Positions 18,170 to 26,468 of a stretch of DNA of 64,000 nucleotides are shown one piece after another. The position numbers were made by a program, and so were the translations under genes. The notes under the pieces are model-generated. The model made no database searches and was not told where the DNA came from. It worked only from the letters and a program-made list of their open reading frames with translations. This stretch comes from Deferribacteres bacterium (GTDB taxonomy: Bacteria; Chrysiogenota; Deferribacteres; Deferribacterales; Geovibrionaceae), in NCBI GenBank assembly GCA_023395255.1, contig JAEWZN010000003.1, positions 310,001 through 374,000 of the forward strand. The letters run 5' to 3'. Position 1 is the first letter of the stretch. Every line of letters starts with the position of its first letter.

Positions 18170-18778
18170 TTATCCTATGTAAAATACTCTCGGTGATGTT
18201 CCCTTTTCAGGGTAAAGCGGTTTTGGCTTATACTGCTTAAACATTTTCGAGATTTCGCTGTTGGGGTCATCCAGATCCCCGAAAATTCTTGCAACTCCTG
18301 CGCAGGTCTGAACACATGCAGGCGGAAGTCCTTTTTCTCTGCGGGGTGCGCAGAAGGTGCACTTATCAACAGTTCCGGCTGGGTGCTGTTTATAACGCGC
18401 CTGTTCAAAAATGTCCTGTTTGCCTTTTTCAGACCAATAAGTTGGTGCATCCTGTTCATTGAAGTAGCGTGCGCCGTAAGGGCATGCTTCAATACAAAGC
18501 TGGCAGCCCACACATTCAGATGTTGTGATCTGAACTGTCCCGTCTTCCAATTTTTTGGATGCTCCTGTGGGACATACTTCCACACAGGGGGCTTTATCGC
18601 AGTGGTTGCATATAAGCGGCGTGTATTCCATATGAGCTTTGGGAAATTTGCCCTTTTCCTCTGTTATGGTCTTTGTCCAAAATGTACCCGGAGGAGTAGC
18701 ATTGGCAACTTTGCACGCAACTGCACAGCCGTGGCACGCATAACATCTTCTTCTATCAAGTATCATTGCCAGTTTCAT
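18170..18778 (-). CDS. 4Fe-4S electron-transfer subunit of a molybdopterin oxidoreductase
   Basis: 202 residues with 16 clustered cysteines for four 4Fe-4S clusters: CYACHGCAVAC, CNHCDKAPCVEVCP, CVGCQLCIEACPYGA, and CTFCAPRREKG...CVQTC. This is the DmsB/PhsB/PsrB/ArrB fold. There is no Tat signal, so it should be exported as a passenger of the catalytic subunit encoded ten bases upstream. It would pass electrons from a quinone-linked partner to the active site, but no NrfD-type membrane anchor or cytochrome is encoded in the operon. The clusters alone do not define the substrate. Confidence 0.9.
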   Translation of the reverse strand: MKLAMILDRRRCYACHGCAVACKVANATPPGTFWTKTITEEKGKFPKAHMEYTPLICNHCDKAPCVEVCPTGASKKLEDGTVQITTSECVGCQLCIEACPYGARYFNEQDAPTYWSEKGKQDIFEQARYKQHPAGTVDKCTFCAPRREKGLPPACVQTCAGVARIFGDLDDPNSEISKMFKQYKPKPLYPEKGTSPRVFYIG

Positions 18779-18788
18779 TTTTTTCTCC

Positions 18789-21506
18789 TTAGGCTTTGTA
18801 AATACGAACGGGTACAGAGTTGGACACTCCTATAGCCACTGCGCAGCAGTTGGAAACTTTTGCGTTCGTAAGTTTGTTGTACATGGGGTAAGAAGCCGCT
18901 TTTTTGCCCAGAGAATCAACAAGACGTCCGAGAGCACCAGCAAAACCAACAACATCAGGGAAAATCAGTTCTGTAACATGAACCTGACCGGAGATTTTTC
19001 CGTTGGCTGATTCAACCCAGATCGTATCACCTTCTTTAATGCCTTTTTCGGCTGCTGTTTTGGTATTGAGACATATTTTGCCATATGTAGGATCGAAGGT
19101 TTCGCTAACCTCATTCAGATAAGGAAGCTGGTCATTACCCGCAATTCTCATAGGAGATGTGGGGGTTTTCCAGTTAATGGAGATCATGTCATATTTTTCG
19201 CCTTTCTTCACTTTTGTGAGGTCTTTCGGTCTCCATGTTATTACCGGTTCGTAGTACTGGAGTTGATCTTCCATATCAAAGTCAGGCAGATATATCTTAT
19301 CCTTGTACTCTGTAAAGAACTTACGGAGTTCATCTCCGCTGCGTTTCAGACGTTCGAAGTAGATGGGGTGTCTGGTTTCTCCTTTTTTAAAGAAGGATGA
19401 GTTATAAGCATCCGCAGGAGCCATCTGCTGAACAATGATCCCCTCTTGTTTCATATCATCCAGAGGTCTGTTGAAGTAAGCTTTTACTCCTTTGTCCCAT
19501 ATTTCCGCTATTGTATAGCGTTTACCGGGCTGGAGATAATCTTTGGGGTCAAGCTTGGCGAATGTAACCTCACCGAGAATTACACCTGTTTTATTGATGT
19601 TGGCGTTGAAATCATCGATCATGCCTATGCGCTCACAGAGCTCGATAATTATATCCTGCGGCTGTTTGGTATTATACAGCGGAGGCATGGGATCTCTGTA
19701 CATCATTACTCTTGTTGAGATAGTCTCCTTTGTATAAACATCAAACGCACCTTCGTATGAGTTTACAGATTCTTTTTCAAGCAGGGCGTGCGAAGGTAAC
19801 AGAATGTCTGCCATATGCGCCATTTCGTCATAGTGGTAGGCAACTGTTGCGGAGAAGGGTATTTTGGCAACAGAAGCAGCCATTTCATAAGGCTCAGTAG
19901 TGCTGGCTATTACGTTTCCGCCCACTGTGAGCAGAGCTTCTATGTCATAGTTCAGCCCGTATTTGCGTGTATCAGCCGCAACTTTGAAGGCAAGTGTGGG
20001 CAGAGTGTGCCTATGAGGAAAGTACTCCGCAAGGTTAATATGCTGAGGAGGGTAAACAGGTTTTTTGAACCTTGCCTCACCTTTCGGAGCTACAACGCCG
20101 TCCTCATCGGGGCTTAGAAAACGCCCTCTCTGTGTACCGAGCATGCCTCCGGGTACATCAAGTGAACCTACAAGCATATTGAGAAGCTTAGTCATAAGAT
20201 CGGAGTGAACTCCATCGCGCATGTTTTTGATACCGCGTTTACCTTCACATACGGATGTACGCTTAGGAAGAAGAACCTTTTCCCCTTTTCCGTTTATCAT
20301 CTCAATTGATTCACCTATGCTGGCGTTATCAATGAAATCTTTTGCAACTTCCCTGATTTTTGAAGCAGGAATGCCGGAAATTTTAGCTGCCCATTCGGGT
20401 GTATTTTTTCTGAGACCTTCTTTAACAAGAACAAAGCCTGCATTTGTTTTGACACCGTTAATCATTACATTTTTAGCGTCAATACCAGGATCGGTGAGGG
20501 TTTTATCATCAAAGGATTTTATTTTTTTATCTTTGAGGTCATAGATCTGCGGCTTACCGTCTGTCCCTCTTGCATAATAGCCGTCAGGGCCTACAAGATA
20601 CGGAGCGTTGGTTTTCCATTTAAGGAATTCGAAATCCATCTTCTTAACTTCAAAGATGATGCTGTTTGCCACGCCCATGAGAAAAGCAAGTTCTCCGCCG
20701 GGTTTAACTGGCACCCATTCCATTTTTGATGCATCAGGGCCGCAGTGGGGGTCAACACACACAACCTTAATGTCTTTTTCGTTATATATACGGTTGAGAA
20801 GACCTCTAACACCACCGTCGGAAGACGCAATACCCATACCAAGGTTCATACCCATTGCAAGGATGTATTTTGCGTAGGTTGCATCTGGCTTAACACCGGG
20901 GAAAACTCCCTGTACAAGGTCGGAAGCGTAGTGAAGAACACAAAGTGTTCCATTTGTTTTTATATAGTTGGGAGTCCCGTATGCGCCAGCGAAATAAAAA
21001 AGGAACGTGCAGAAGAAATCCATATCTCCGAAACCAACTGAGTATACAAATCTTCTTGGATCTCTCTCTCTAATCTCTTTCAGGACACCTGCCGTTGTAT
21101 TAAGGGCTTCATCCCATGATATTTCCACCCACTGAGGATCTTCCTGCAGCCCTTTTTTTGGGTTTGTTCTTTTCATGGGTGCTTTAACCCTGTAAGGGTT
21201 ATAAAGGTTCTGGATTATAGACTGTCCCTTAGCACAGAGTGCTCCTTTGCTGGTGGGAGTCTTGGGGTTGCCCATTACCTCAACCGCCACGCCGTTTTCC
21301 ACACGGTACATATTCGGGCATGTTCCTCTCATGCACATGCGACAGTGACCGTAGTGCCAGTCATCTTTGGACAGTATGCCTTTTTTGGCTTCCGCCGCAG
21401 CAAGAGCGGAGTTTGTGCTGTCAAGGTTAATTCCCATGACCGCGGCAGCTCCCGCGATACCGGCCGCTTTTAAAACCGATCTCCTGCTTACTTGAACTTT
21501 TTTCAT
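18789..21506 (-). CDS. Tat-exported molybdopterin oxidoreductase, catalytic subunit (substrate unknown)
   Basis: 905 residues of the DMSO-reductase superfamily. The twin-arginine signal is SRRSVLKAAGIAGAAAV (residues 7-23). A 4Fe-4S site is formed by C55, C58, C63 and C91, spacing CX2CX4CX27C instead of the usual CX2CX3CX27C. The likely Mo ligand is C189 in TNGTLCVLHYASD, as in PsrA/PhsA/ArrA-type enzymes. The C-terminal molybdopterin dinucleotide-binding domain has NWKTPTSPMRIAGNDQLP. Known relatives reduce thiosulfate, polysulfide, tetrathionate, arsenate or selenium oxyanions; nothing here decides between them. The neighbouring sulfur-trafficking operon and shared operator motif favour a sulfur or selenium substrate, as inference. 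Confidence 0.85.
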   Translation of the reverse strand: MKKVQVSRRSVLKAAGIAGAAAVMGINLDSTNSALAAAEAKKGILSKDDWHYGHCRMCMRGTCPNMYRVENGVAVEVMGNPKTPTSKGALCAKGQSIIQNLYNPYRVKAPMKRTNPKKGLQEDPQWVEISWDEALNTTAGVLKEIRERDPRRFVYSVGFGDMDFFCTFLFYFAGAYGTPNYIKTNGTLCVLHYASDLVQGVFPGVKPDATYAKYILAMGMNLGMGIASSDGGVRGLLNRIYNEKDIKVVCVDPHCGPDASKMEWVPVKPGGELAFLMGVANSIIFEVKKMDFEFLKWKTNAPYLVGPDGYYARGTDGKPQIYDLKDKKIKSFDDKTLTDPGIDAKNVMINGVKTNAGFVLVKEGLRKNTPEWAAKISGIPASKIREVAKDFIDNASIGESIEMINGKGEKVLLPKRTSVCEGKRGIKNMRDGVHSDLMTKLLNMLVGSLDVPGGMLGTQRGRFLSPDEDGVVAPKGEARFKKPVYPPQHINLAEYFPHRHTLPTLAFKVAADTRKYGLNYDIEALLTVGGNVIASTTEPYEMAASVAKIPFSATVAYHYDEMAHMADILLPSHALLEKESVNSYEGAFDVYTKETISTRVMMYRDPMPPLYNTKQPQDIIIELCERIGMIDDFNANINKTGVILGEVTFAKLDPKDYLQPGKRYTIAEIWDKGVKAYFNRPLDDMKQEGIIVQQMAPADAYNSSFFKKGETRHPIYFERLKRSGDELRKFFTEYKDKIYLPDFDMEDQLQYYEPVITWRPKDLTKVKKGEKYDMISINWKTPTSPMRIAGNDQLPYLNEVSETFDPTYGKICLNTKTAAEKGIKEGDTIWVESANGKISGQVHVTELIFPDVVGFAGALGRLVDSLGKKAASYPMYNKLTNAKVSNCCAVAIGVSNSVPVRIYKA

Positions 21507-21569
21507 GCTCTACCTCAATGAAAGCGTACTGAATTAGCTAATTCGTGCTTGTATATTAATACTTAGCCA

Positions 21570-21600
21570 CCAATTAAAAAGGTCCAGAACCTGTAATTGG
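21570..21600. promoter_or_regulatory. candidate MocR-type operator 1
   Basis: Nested inverted repeats: outer arms CCAATTA/TAATTGG and inner arms AGGT/ACCT around CCAGA. On the minus strand it reads CTGGACCTTTTTAA, close to the CTGGACYTAA element known for the MocR-family regulator TauR. The same core recurs at 26276-26293. Confidence 0.5.
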
Positions 21601-21675
21601 GAGGAGGCAAGGAGAGGGGAAAAATTAGTTTGGCTGTATTGTTTCTGATGATAACATTATAGTATTATTAATGAC

Positions 21676-21694
21676 TTAGTCCAGGTTTGACTAA
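21676..21694. promoter_or_regulatory. candidate MocR-type operator 2
   Basis: Inverted repeat TTAGTC-N7-GACTAA. On the minus strand the left half reads CCTGGACTAAG, again containing CTGGAC. It is about 210 bases upstream of the regulator gene and 170 bases from the molybdoenzyme start. Confidence 0.45.
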
Positions 21695-21905
21695 TATGGG
21701 GAGGGCAGTGTGCTAAGCTATTGAAAGAAAACGAATACACAGGGAGTTTTCCTTAATTGACTGAGATATAGCTTATCTTGTCCCTATGTTTCCTGTTAAA
21801 CTGGGTCTTTCAACTAACTGGATTAAGGACTATTTTAAAAAACATATTCCAGTATTAGGGCAGCAAAAGGCAGTATTATTGATTAACAAAGTTTAGGAGT
21901 TTACC

Positions 21906-23321
21906 ATGATATATGAATGGAAAGCTGACAGTTCATGCAGCCGTCCGATATATTTACAGCTTGCTGATTTTTTCAGGGAAAAAATCAAAAACGGTGAGCT
22001 TAAAAACGGAACAAAAATTCCCGGAAGGGAGTACCTTACGACTGCGCTGGGTGTGAGTAAAACCACTCTTATCTCAGCTTTCAGCCAGCTGCAGCACGAA
22101 GGGCTTCTTATTTCCTACCCTAAGTCCGGCTATGTGGTGGTTAGCAGCCTTGGCGACAGGCGGGTGAACTGGCAGGATTATATAAAGAAAGCAAGGCACA
22201 AAACCAGTTTTGATGAATACCGATTCTGGGGTAATTCAGGAGGACTGACCAACTTCAGCCTTAGCAGCAGCTTTCATACGGCAGAGTACCTTCAGGATTC
22301 CATGAAAACTTCCGCATTAAGAATAAATGACCGGAAAAATCTTGAGCTTACAAAATACGGACTCACTTCCTTGCGGGAGTCAGTAGTGCGTCATGTGGAG
22401 CGTTTGGGAATAAAGACAAGTATTGAGAATGTACTTATTTCCTCAGAAACCATTCAGAGGCTGTATTATGTGTACGAATCTCTCCTGAATGCCAATTCCA
22501 GCTTTTTATATGAACAGACGAATATAATAAACACTATCTCGAATATCCACTCACTCGGAATGAATATGACTCCGGTCAAACTTGATAAACACGGAATATC
22601 TGTATCAGAACTGGAGAAAAAACTTATCAAACACAGATGCTGTCCTGTTCTCCACCTTGACCCGACAGATCAGGGACCCACTGGGATAGTAATGAGCAGG
22701 AAGAGAAGGACAGAATTGATGGAGTTGGTGGACAAATATAGAGTTCCCGTGGTTGAAATAGATCATTCTGCTAATATATGGCATTCCAGAGCTTCATTAA
22801 ACCCGATCAAATCACTGGATACTCACGGAAACATAATTTACATGGGCAGTCTGCTGAAATGTTACCCTTTTGATTTTCAGATTTCATGGATTATTGCAGA
22901 TCGATACCTTATTGAGCATTTCAGCAATGTTTTCATTCAAAACGGAGTGAAGGCCAATTTTTTTATGCAGATTATGGCTGATGAAATGTTCAGAAGCGGT
23001 ATGATGTATGTTATGATGAAAGATATAAAAGCTTTCGTTTTGAAGAGGCGTGAGGTTGCTCTGATGCTTTGCGAGAAGCACCTCAAGCCGCTTGCTGAAT
23101 GGGATGAACGCAACTGTTATTTTCATTTCTGGCTGAACTTTCCCGAAGTGAATATCCGTAATATTTTCAGTAAATACGGAATCATGACTGATGTTTATCC
23201 CGGTTACTTCTTTGACAGAAATGACACAAGTCATATTCTGCTTTGCCCTGCATCCATTGAAGAGGACAAACTTGAAGAAACGATCAGGAGGATCAGACTG
23301 TTAGTCGAAAAAGGCTGCTGA
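21906..23321 (+). CDS. MocR-type GntR/aminotransferase-domain transcriptional regulator
   Basis: 471 residues. Residues 1-75 are a GntR winged helix-turn-helix (PIYLQLADFFREKIKNGELKNGTKIPGREYL, KTTLISAFSQLQHEGLL), and the rest is a fold-type-I aminotransferase-like domain. The PLP lysine appears kept in GSLLKCYPFDFQISW, but the usual DY motif reads EIDHSANIW and the arginine-glycine after the lysine motif is QIS, so cofactor chemistry may be altered or lost. The gene is divergent from the molybdoenzyme operon and faces the desulfurase operon convergently. Similar operator candidates before both operons make it their probable regulator. The effector is unknown. Confidence 0.85.
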   Translation: MIYEWKADSSCSRPIYLQLADFFREKIKNGELKNGTKIPGREYLTTALGVSKTTLISAFSQLQHEGLLISYPKSGYVVVSSLGDRRVNWQDYIKKARHKTSFDEYRFWGNSGGLTNFSLSSSFHTAEYLQDSMKTSALRINDRKNLELTKYGLTSLRESVVRHVERLGIKTSIENVLISSETIQRLYYVYESLLNANSSFLYEQTNIINTISNIHSLGMNMTPVKLDKHGISVSELEKKLIKHRCCPVLHLDPTDQGPTGIVMSRKRRTELMELVDKYRVPVVEIDHSANIWHSRASLNPIKSLDTHGNIIYMGSLLKCYPFDFQISWIIADRYLIEHFSNVFIQNGVKANFFMQIMADEMFRSGMMYVMMKDIKAFVLKRREVALMLCEKHLKPLAEWDERNCYFHFWLNFPEVNIRNIFSKYGIMTDVYPGYFFDRNDTSHILLCPASIEEDKLEETIRRIRLLVEKGC

Positions 23322-23801
23322 TCAGCAGCCTCCTCCGGGTATACTGTCTTCAAACGGGTAGCCTTTTTTTATCCAGTTATCCATATTTTCATTAAAAACC
23401 TTTAAATTCTGAGGATTATATCCATTGTTAATGAGAATCTTCCAGCCCTTTTCGGCATTAATGATATTTTCAAAAATAAGCACAATCTCTTTTTCCCTCG
23501 GAATCTCACTCATGCGGAGTTCAAGCGAAAACAATGGGATGCTTCTTGCTGTTGGGACATGAGCGTAGATGTAGCTTAGGTATTTTCTGGTATCGTATAC
23601 GAACCAGATTTCCTTCTTTATACCCATATGAAGTTCTTCGGATGAGATTCTGGCCGAATCGGGGATCAATGATTTATTCTGCTCCCGTTTTTCTGTACCG
23701 AACAGATGCATAAAAAAACCTGTTTCCCTTTTCTGAGCGGAGTGGGCGCATATCGTAAAAATGAAAACTGTTAAGAATATAATAGCAGTGTTTTTTTTCA
23801 T
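23322..23801 (-). CDS. exported rhodanese-like protein lacking the catalytic cysteine
   Basis: 159 residues. The signal peptide is KKNTAIIFLTVFIFTICAHS (cleavage near residue 21). The mature part follows the rhodanese fold: ARISSEELH, FVYDTRKYLSYIYAHVPTARSIPL (the CH2A-like Asp-Arg and A-H-V-P-G/T-A-x-S-I-P motif), IVLIFENIINAEKGWKILINNGY, and VFNENMDNWIKKGYPFE. At the position of the active-site CxxGxR loop there is ENIINA with no cysteine, so sulfurtransfer by the classic mechanism is unlikely. The chain ends in PGGGC, leaving one C-terminal cysteine. A good ribosome-binding site (AGGAAG) precedes ATG 23801. It is the last gene of the desulfurase operon. Confidence 0.7.
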   Translation of the reverse strand: MKKNTAIIFLTVFIFTICAHSAQKRETGFFMHLFGTEKREQNKSLIPDSARISSEELHMGIKKEIWFVYDTRKYLSYIYAHVPTARSIPLFSLELRMSEIPREKEIVLIFENIINAEKGWKILINNGYNPQNLKVFNENMDNWIKKGYPFEDSIPGGGC

Positions 23802-23853
23802 AGCTTCCTGCTTTTTTCAACAGCATTACAGTAGGATGGAACTGTTTCCATAA

Positions 23854-24381
23854 TCACTTCCTCGCTTTCCATGAAGATATAACATAAAAGCATATTACAG
23901 TTGCACATATTACATCAATGAACAGCCACGGATTGAGCCCTGTTATGTCACCCAGAGTAACATTGCCTATGAAACCAGCCATGGTTATTCCAAAGAAGAA
24001 TTTAAAAAATACTCCGAATATGAAACTGCCTGCTATAAAGCCTGTAAATCCTGCTGTCAGATAATCAATGTTACCCTGACCAATCCCTGCGATGACAGTA
24101 CCGGGGCATGTTCCTGCTATTGCCATTCCTGCTCCGAATACAACTCCGCCAATCAGGTTGCCGGCAAGGGAAACCGCAGGTACTGTGGCTGTAAGCCCGT
24201 ACGGCTGAAATAAAAAGTAGGTGACGCTCCCAACTGATATAGCTGAGCACATAAATTTCATCATTGTATTGTCTTTAAACCTGAACTGATTAACTACTGT
24301 ATCATAATGTCCCAGTCCTGTTTTCTGAAGAGCGAAACCAAACAAAAAACCGATAAGTGCAGTAATAATAAATCCATTCAT
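23854..24381 (-). CDS. YeeE/YedE-family sulfur transporter, second half protein
   Basis: 175 residues with about five hydrophobic segments. The motif MAIAGTCPGTVIAGIGQGN is the cysteine motif of YeeE/YedE transporters, which in YeeE move thiosulfate and in other members are linked to selenium or persulfide traffic. N-terminus GFLFGFALQKTGLG also fits the family. The ATG overlaps the preceding paralogous half by four bases, so the two are translationally coupled and probably assemble as a heterodimer equal to one full-length YeeE. Substrate is inferred only from the family and the desulfurase neighbour. Confidence 0.82.
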   Translation of the reverse strand: MNGFIITALIGFLFGFALQKTGLGHYDTVVNQFRFKDNTMMKFMCSAISVGSVTYFLFQPYGLTATVPAVSLAGNLIGGVVFGAGMAIAGTCPGTVIAGIGQGNIDYLTAGFTGFIAGSFIFGVFFKFFFGITMAGFIGNVTLGDITGLNPWLFIDVICATVICFYVISSWKARK

Positions 24382-24914
24382 GATGTTTTCCTGAATATAA
24401 TGTTAAAGGTCACTATTCCTGATACGAACACTCCGGCTATGAATATGAAGCCAGCCGGAGAAAGCTGTATTGTGCCTGATATGCCCAGCCCGCTTGTGCA
24501 ACCACCTGCTATTCCAGCACCGATAGCCATCATAAAGCATCCTGCAAACAGTACGAAAAGCCTTTTAATTTTGTTTTCGCCGAACCTGCTTCTCCACTCA
24601 TTATCAGGTATCATTCGGAAACGAAAATCACCGGAAAGTATGCTTGCCGTAAATGCTCCGGTCATTATTCCTATTAACAGGATAAGCTGATAGTCAAATA
24701 CCGGAGGTTTAATCCTCATAAAAAATACTGAGGCTTCCGGAACAATATTAAGCGCATTTGCTGCTATACTTGCCAGTGTTTCAAACCCGCCGGAGGCTCC
24801 CAGCGTTTTCTCTGTGAGTACTAAGCTCATTGCGGATGACACTCCTGCGATAATTCCGGTTACCCACGGAGACCATCTTTTGAGCTTAAAAATGTTTAAG
24901 AGCAGCATATTCAT
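24378..24914 (-). CDS. YeeE/YedE-family sulfur transporter, first half protein
   Basis: 178 residues, integral membrane, with the motif AGIAGGCTSGLGISG that places a cysteine in the expected YeeE/YedE conduit. It opens with LLLNIFKLKRWSPWVTGIIAGV. The start lies 29 bases inside the end of the desulfurase gene and the stop overlaps the second transporter half, so three consecutive genes are tightly coupled. In two-gene versions of this family each half supplies one conserved cysteine region. The pair would import a sulfur (or selenium) species across the inner membrane. Confidence 0.82.
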   Translation of the reverse strand: MNMLLLNIFKLKRWSPWVTGIIAGVSSAMSLVLTEKTLGASGGFETLASIAANALNIVPEASVFFMRIKPPVFDYQLILLIGIMTGAFTASILSGDFRFRMIPDNEWRSRFGENKIKRLFVLFAGCFMMAIGAGIAGGCTSGLGISGTIQLSPAGFIFIAGVFVSGIVTFNIIFRKTS

Positions 24915-26199
24915 TCCTCTTTATCAAGTTTTGCTTTTTCTTTTCAGTGATTTGAAACAAATAATCCACAAGAGCATCTATTTCATTCTTTCTGTTATAT
25001 AATCCAAAGCTTATGCGTACCATTCCCGGCCGTTTGGTTCCTGCATTGTTGATATGGTGCAGGTGTATCTCCTCTCTCTTTAAGCCGAGAAGTTTTTGTA
25101 CATAAGGCTGAGCGCAGAAACAGCCGCTGCGTACAGCTATCCCCGCTTCACTTGCAAGCCGGAACGAAAGTTCTTCATGGTAAATTCCATTTATATTAAA
25201 TGGGATAACACTGATGCTTTCGGTTTTTTCAGGAGTATTGCTATAAAGTGTTATGTTGGGTACATTGTTTAGCTTTTCCATGGCGTAACATGTGAGTTCC
25301 TCTTCGTATTGTGTGATATTTTTCATTCCGATTGATGTGAGGGTTTCCACAGCGGCAGCCATAGCCACTGCTCCGATTAGATTGGGTGTGCCTGCTTCGT
25401 CCCTGTGAGGGGTATCTTCCCATATTACTGTATCATGCGTTACAAGCTTTACTGTTCCTCCGCCTTGGTGATCGGGTGAACCATGAGAAAAAGTATGCCG
25501 CGGAGATATAAGAGCACCTGCTCCGAACGGGGCGTACATTTTATGGGAGGAAAACGCAAGGTAATCTATGTGCCCCGCAGTTTCCGGCGTTTTCATATCT
25601 ATCCCAACGTGCGGGGCAAGCTGGGCTGCATCCACAAATATCTCGGCTCCGTATTTGTGTGCGGTTTCCGCTATTTGGTGAATGTCATTGATGTATCCGG
25701 TAACATTTGATGCCCCAGTGACTGCAACCAGCCTGATTTTGTTACTGAGTTTTCTGAGCTTATCCTCATAATCATTAAGGCAGAGCCATCCAAATTTGTC
25801 TGTGCGGACATAACAGACATTAAAGTTCTTTCTCCAGGGAAGATCATTGGAGTGATGTTCCATCTCGGTGCAGATCACAGTGTTTTTGGGACTTCCTGCC
25901 AATTGCCGTGAGAGTTTGTTGATTGAATCTGTTGTATTTTTGGTAAAGATTAGTACATCATGTGCGCTGTCCCCCCTGACAAATCCGAGCACTTTACGGC
26001 GGCATTCTTCAAAAATCTCTGAAGCTGCTTGGGATTTTTTCCCGCTTCCTCTGTGAACTGACGAGTATTGAGGGACAAAGGAGCATACCGCTTTTAGTAC
26101 TGATTTGAATACCGGAGTTGTGGCGGCGTTGTCTAAACATATTTCTTCTGGTGATGATCTGTCTTTTGTTATCAGATGTCTGTATTCGAAATTATTCAT
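24886..26199 (-). CDS. class V aminotransferase, cysteine desulfurase / selenocysteine lyase-like
   Basis: 437 residues from the ATG at 26199, with AGGT at suitable spacing; a longer frame to 26271 would add a hydrophobic 24-residue stretch but has no ribosome-binding site and starts five bases from an operator candidate. Family signatures are all present: LDNAATTPVF, TEMEHHSNDLPW, FVDAAQLAPHVGID, the PLP lysine in SSHKMYAPFGAGAL, and the persulfide cysteine in RSGCFCAQPYV. The enzyme releases sulfur from cysteine (or selenium from selenocysteine) as a protein-bound persulfide. It leads the operon with the YeeE/YedE pair and the rhodanese-like protein, so its sulfur probably serves the same pathway as the transporter. 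Confidence 0.88.
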   Translation of the reverse strand: MNNFEYRHLITKDRSSPEEICLDNAATTPVFKSVLKAVCSFVPQYSSVHRGSGKKSQAASEIFEECRRKVLGFVRGDSAHDVLIFTKNTTDSINKLSRQLAGSPKNTVICTEMEHHSNDLPWRKNFNVCYVRTDKFGWLCLNDYEDKLRKLSNKIRLVAVTGASNVTGYINDIHQIAETAHKYGAEIFVDAAQLAPHVGIDMKTPETAGHIDYLAFSSHKMYAPFGAGALISPRHTFSHGSPDHQGGGTVKLVTHDTVIWEDTPHRDEAGTPNLIGAVAMAAAVETLTSIGMKNITQYEEELTCYAMEKLNNVPNITLYSNTPEKTESISVIPFNINGIYHEELSFRLASEAGIAVRSGCFCAQPYVQKLLGLKREEIHLHHINNAGTKRPGMVRISFGLYNRKNEIDALVDYLFQITEKKKQNLIKRNEYAALKHF

Positions 26200-26275
26200 C
26201 CAGTACCTGCTTAAAATGTAAATAAACATGCAAAACAAAATTGTTATTATAAAATAGCCTTCGGAAAACATCAGG

Positions 26276-26293
26276 AAAAGGTCCAGAAACCTG
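26276..26293. promoter_or_regulatory. candidate MocR-type operator 3, upstream of the desulfurase operon
   Basis: AAAAGGTCCAGAAACCTG, an inverted repeat AGGT/ACCT around CCAGAA. It differs from the inner part of operator 1 (21577-21593) by one inserted A. On the minus strand it reads CTGGACCTTTT and lies about 80 bases upstream of the chosen desulfurase start. Confidence 0.55.
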
Positions 26294-26468
26294 TTTTTAC
26301 TAGAGCCTAATTGTTGGCTTATTTAATTTCGATGTTTTGACTATGCGGGTAGGAACTTTGTGCAGATGCCTTTCTGGCGTTATCAGCATTTTAGGTTATT
26401 ATTGCTTTTTGTTTCTAAAGAGCATATTCTCCTAATATTACTAATTGTTTAAAATATAAGGTATTTTT

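Larger units (their letters stand above)
21507..21905. promoter_or_regulatory. divergent promoter region between molybdoenzyme operon and MocR-type regulator
   Basis: About 400 AT-rich bases without a gene. It holds GAGGTAGAG as the ribosome-binding site of the molybdoenzyme (minus strand), two palindromic CTGGAC-containing sites (21570-21600 and 21676-21694, listed separately), and TTTAGGAG before the regulator's ATG. The length suggests overlapping control of both directions. Confidence 0.6.

Noticed and set aside
26200..26271. N-terminal transmembrane extension of the desulfurase
   Set aside because: No ribosome-binding site at ATG 26271; the ATG at 26199 has one and matches the usual family start.
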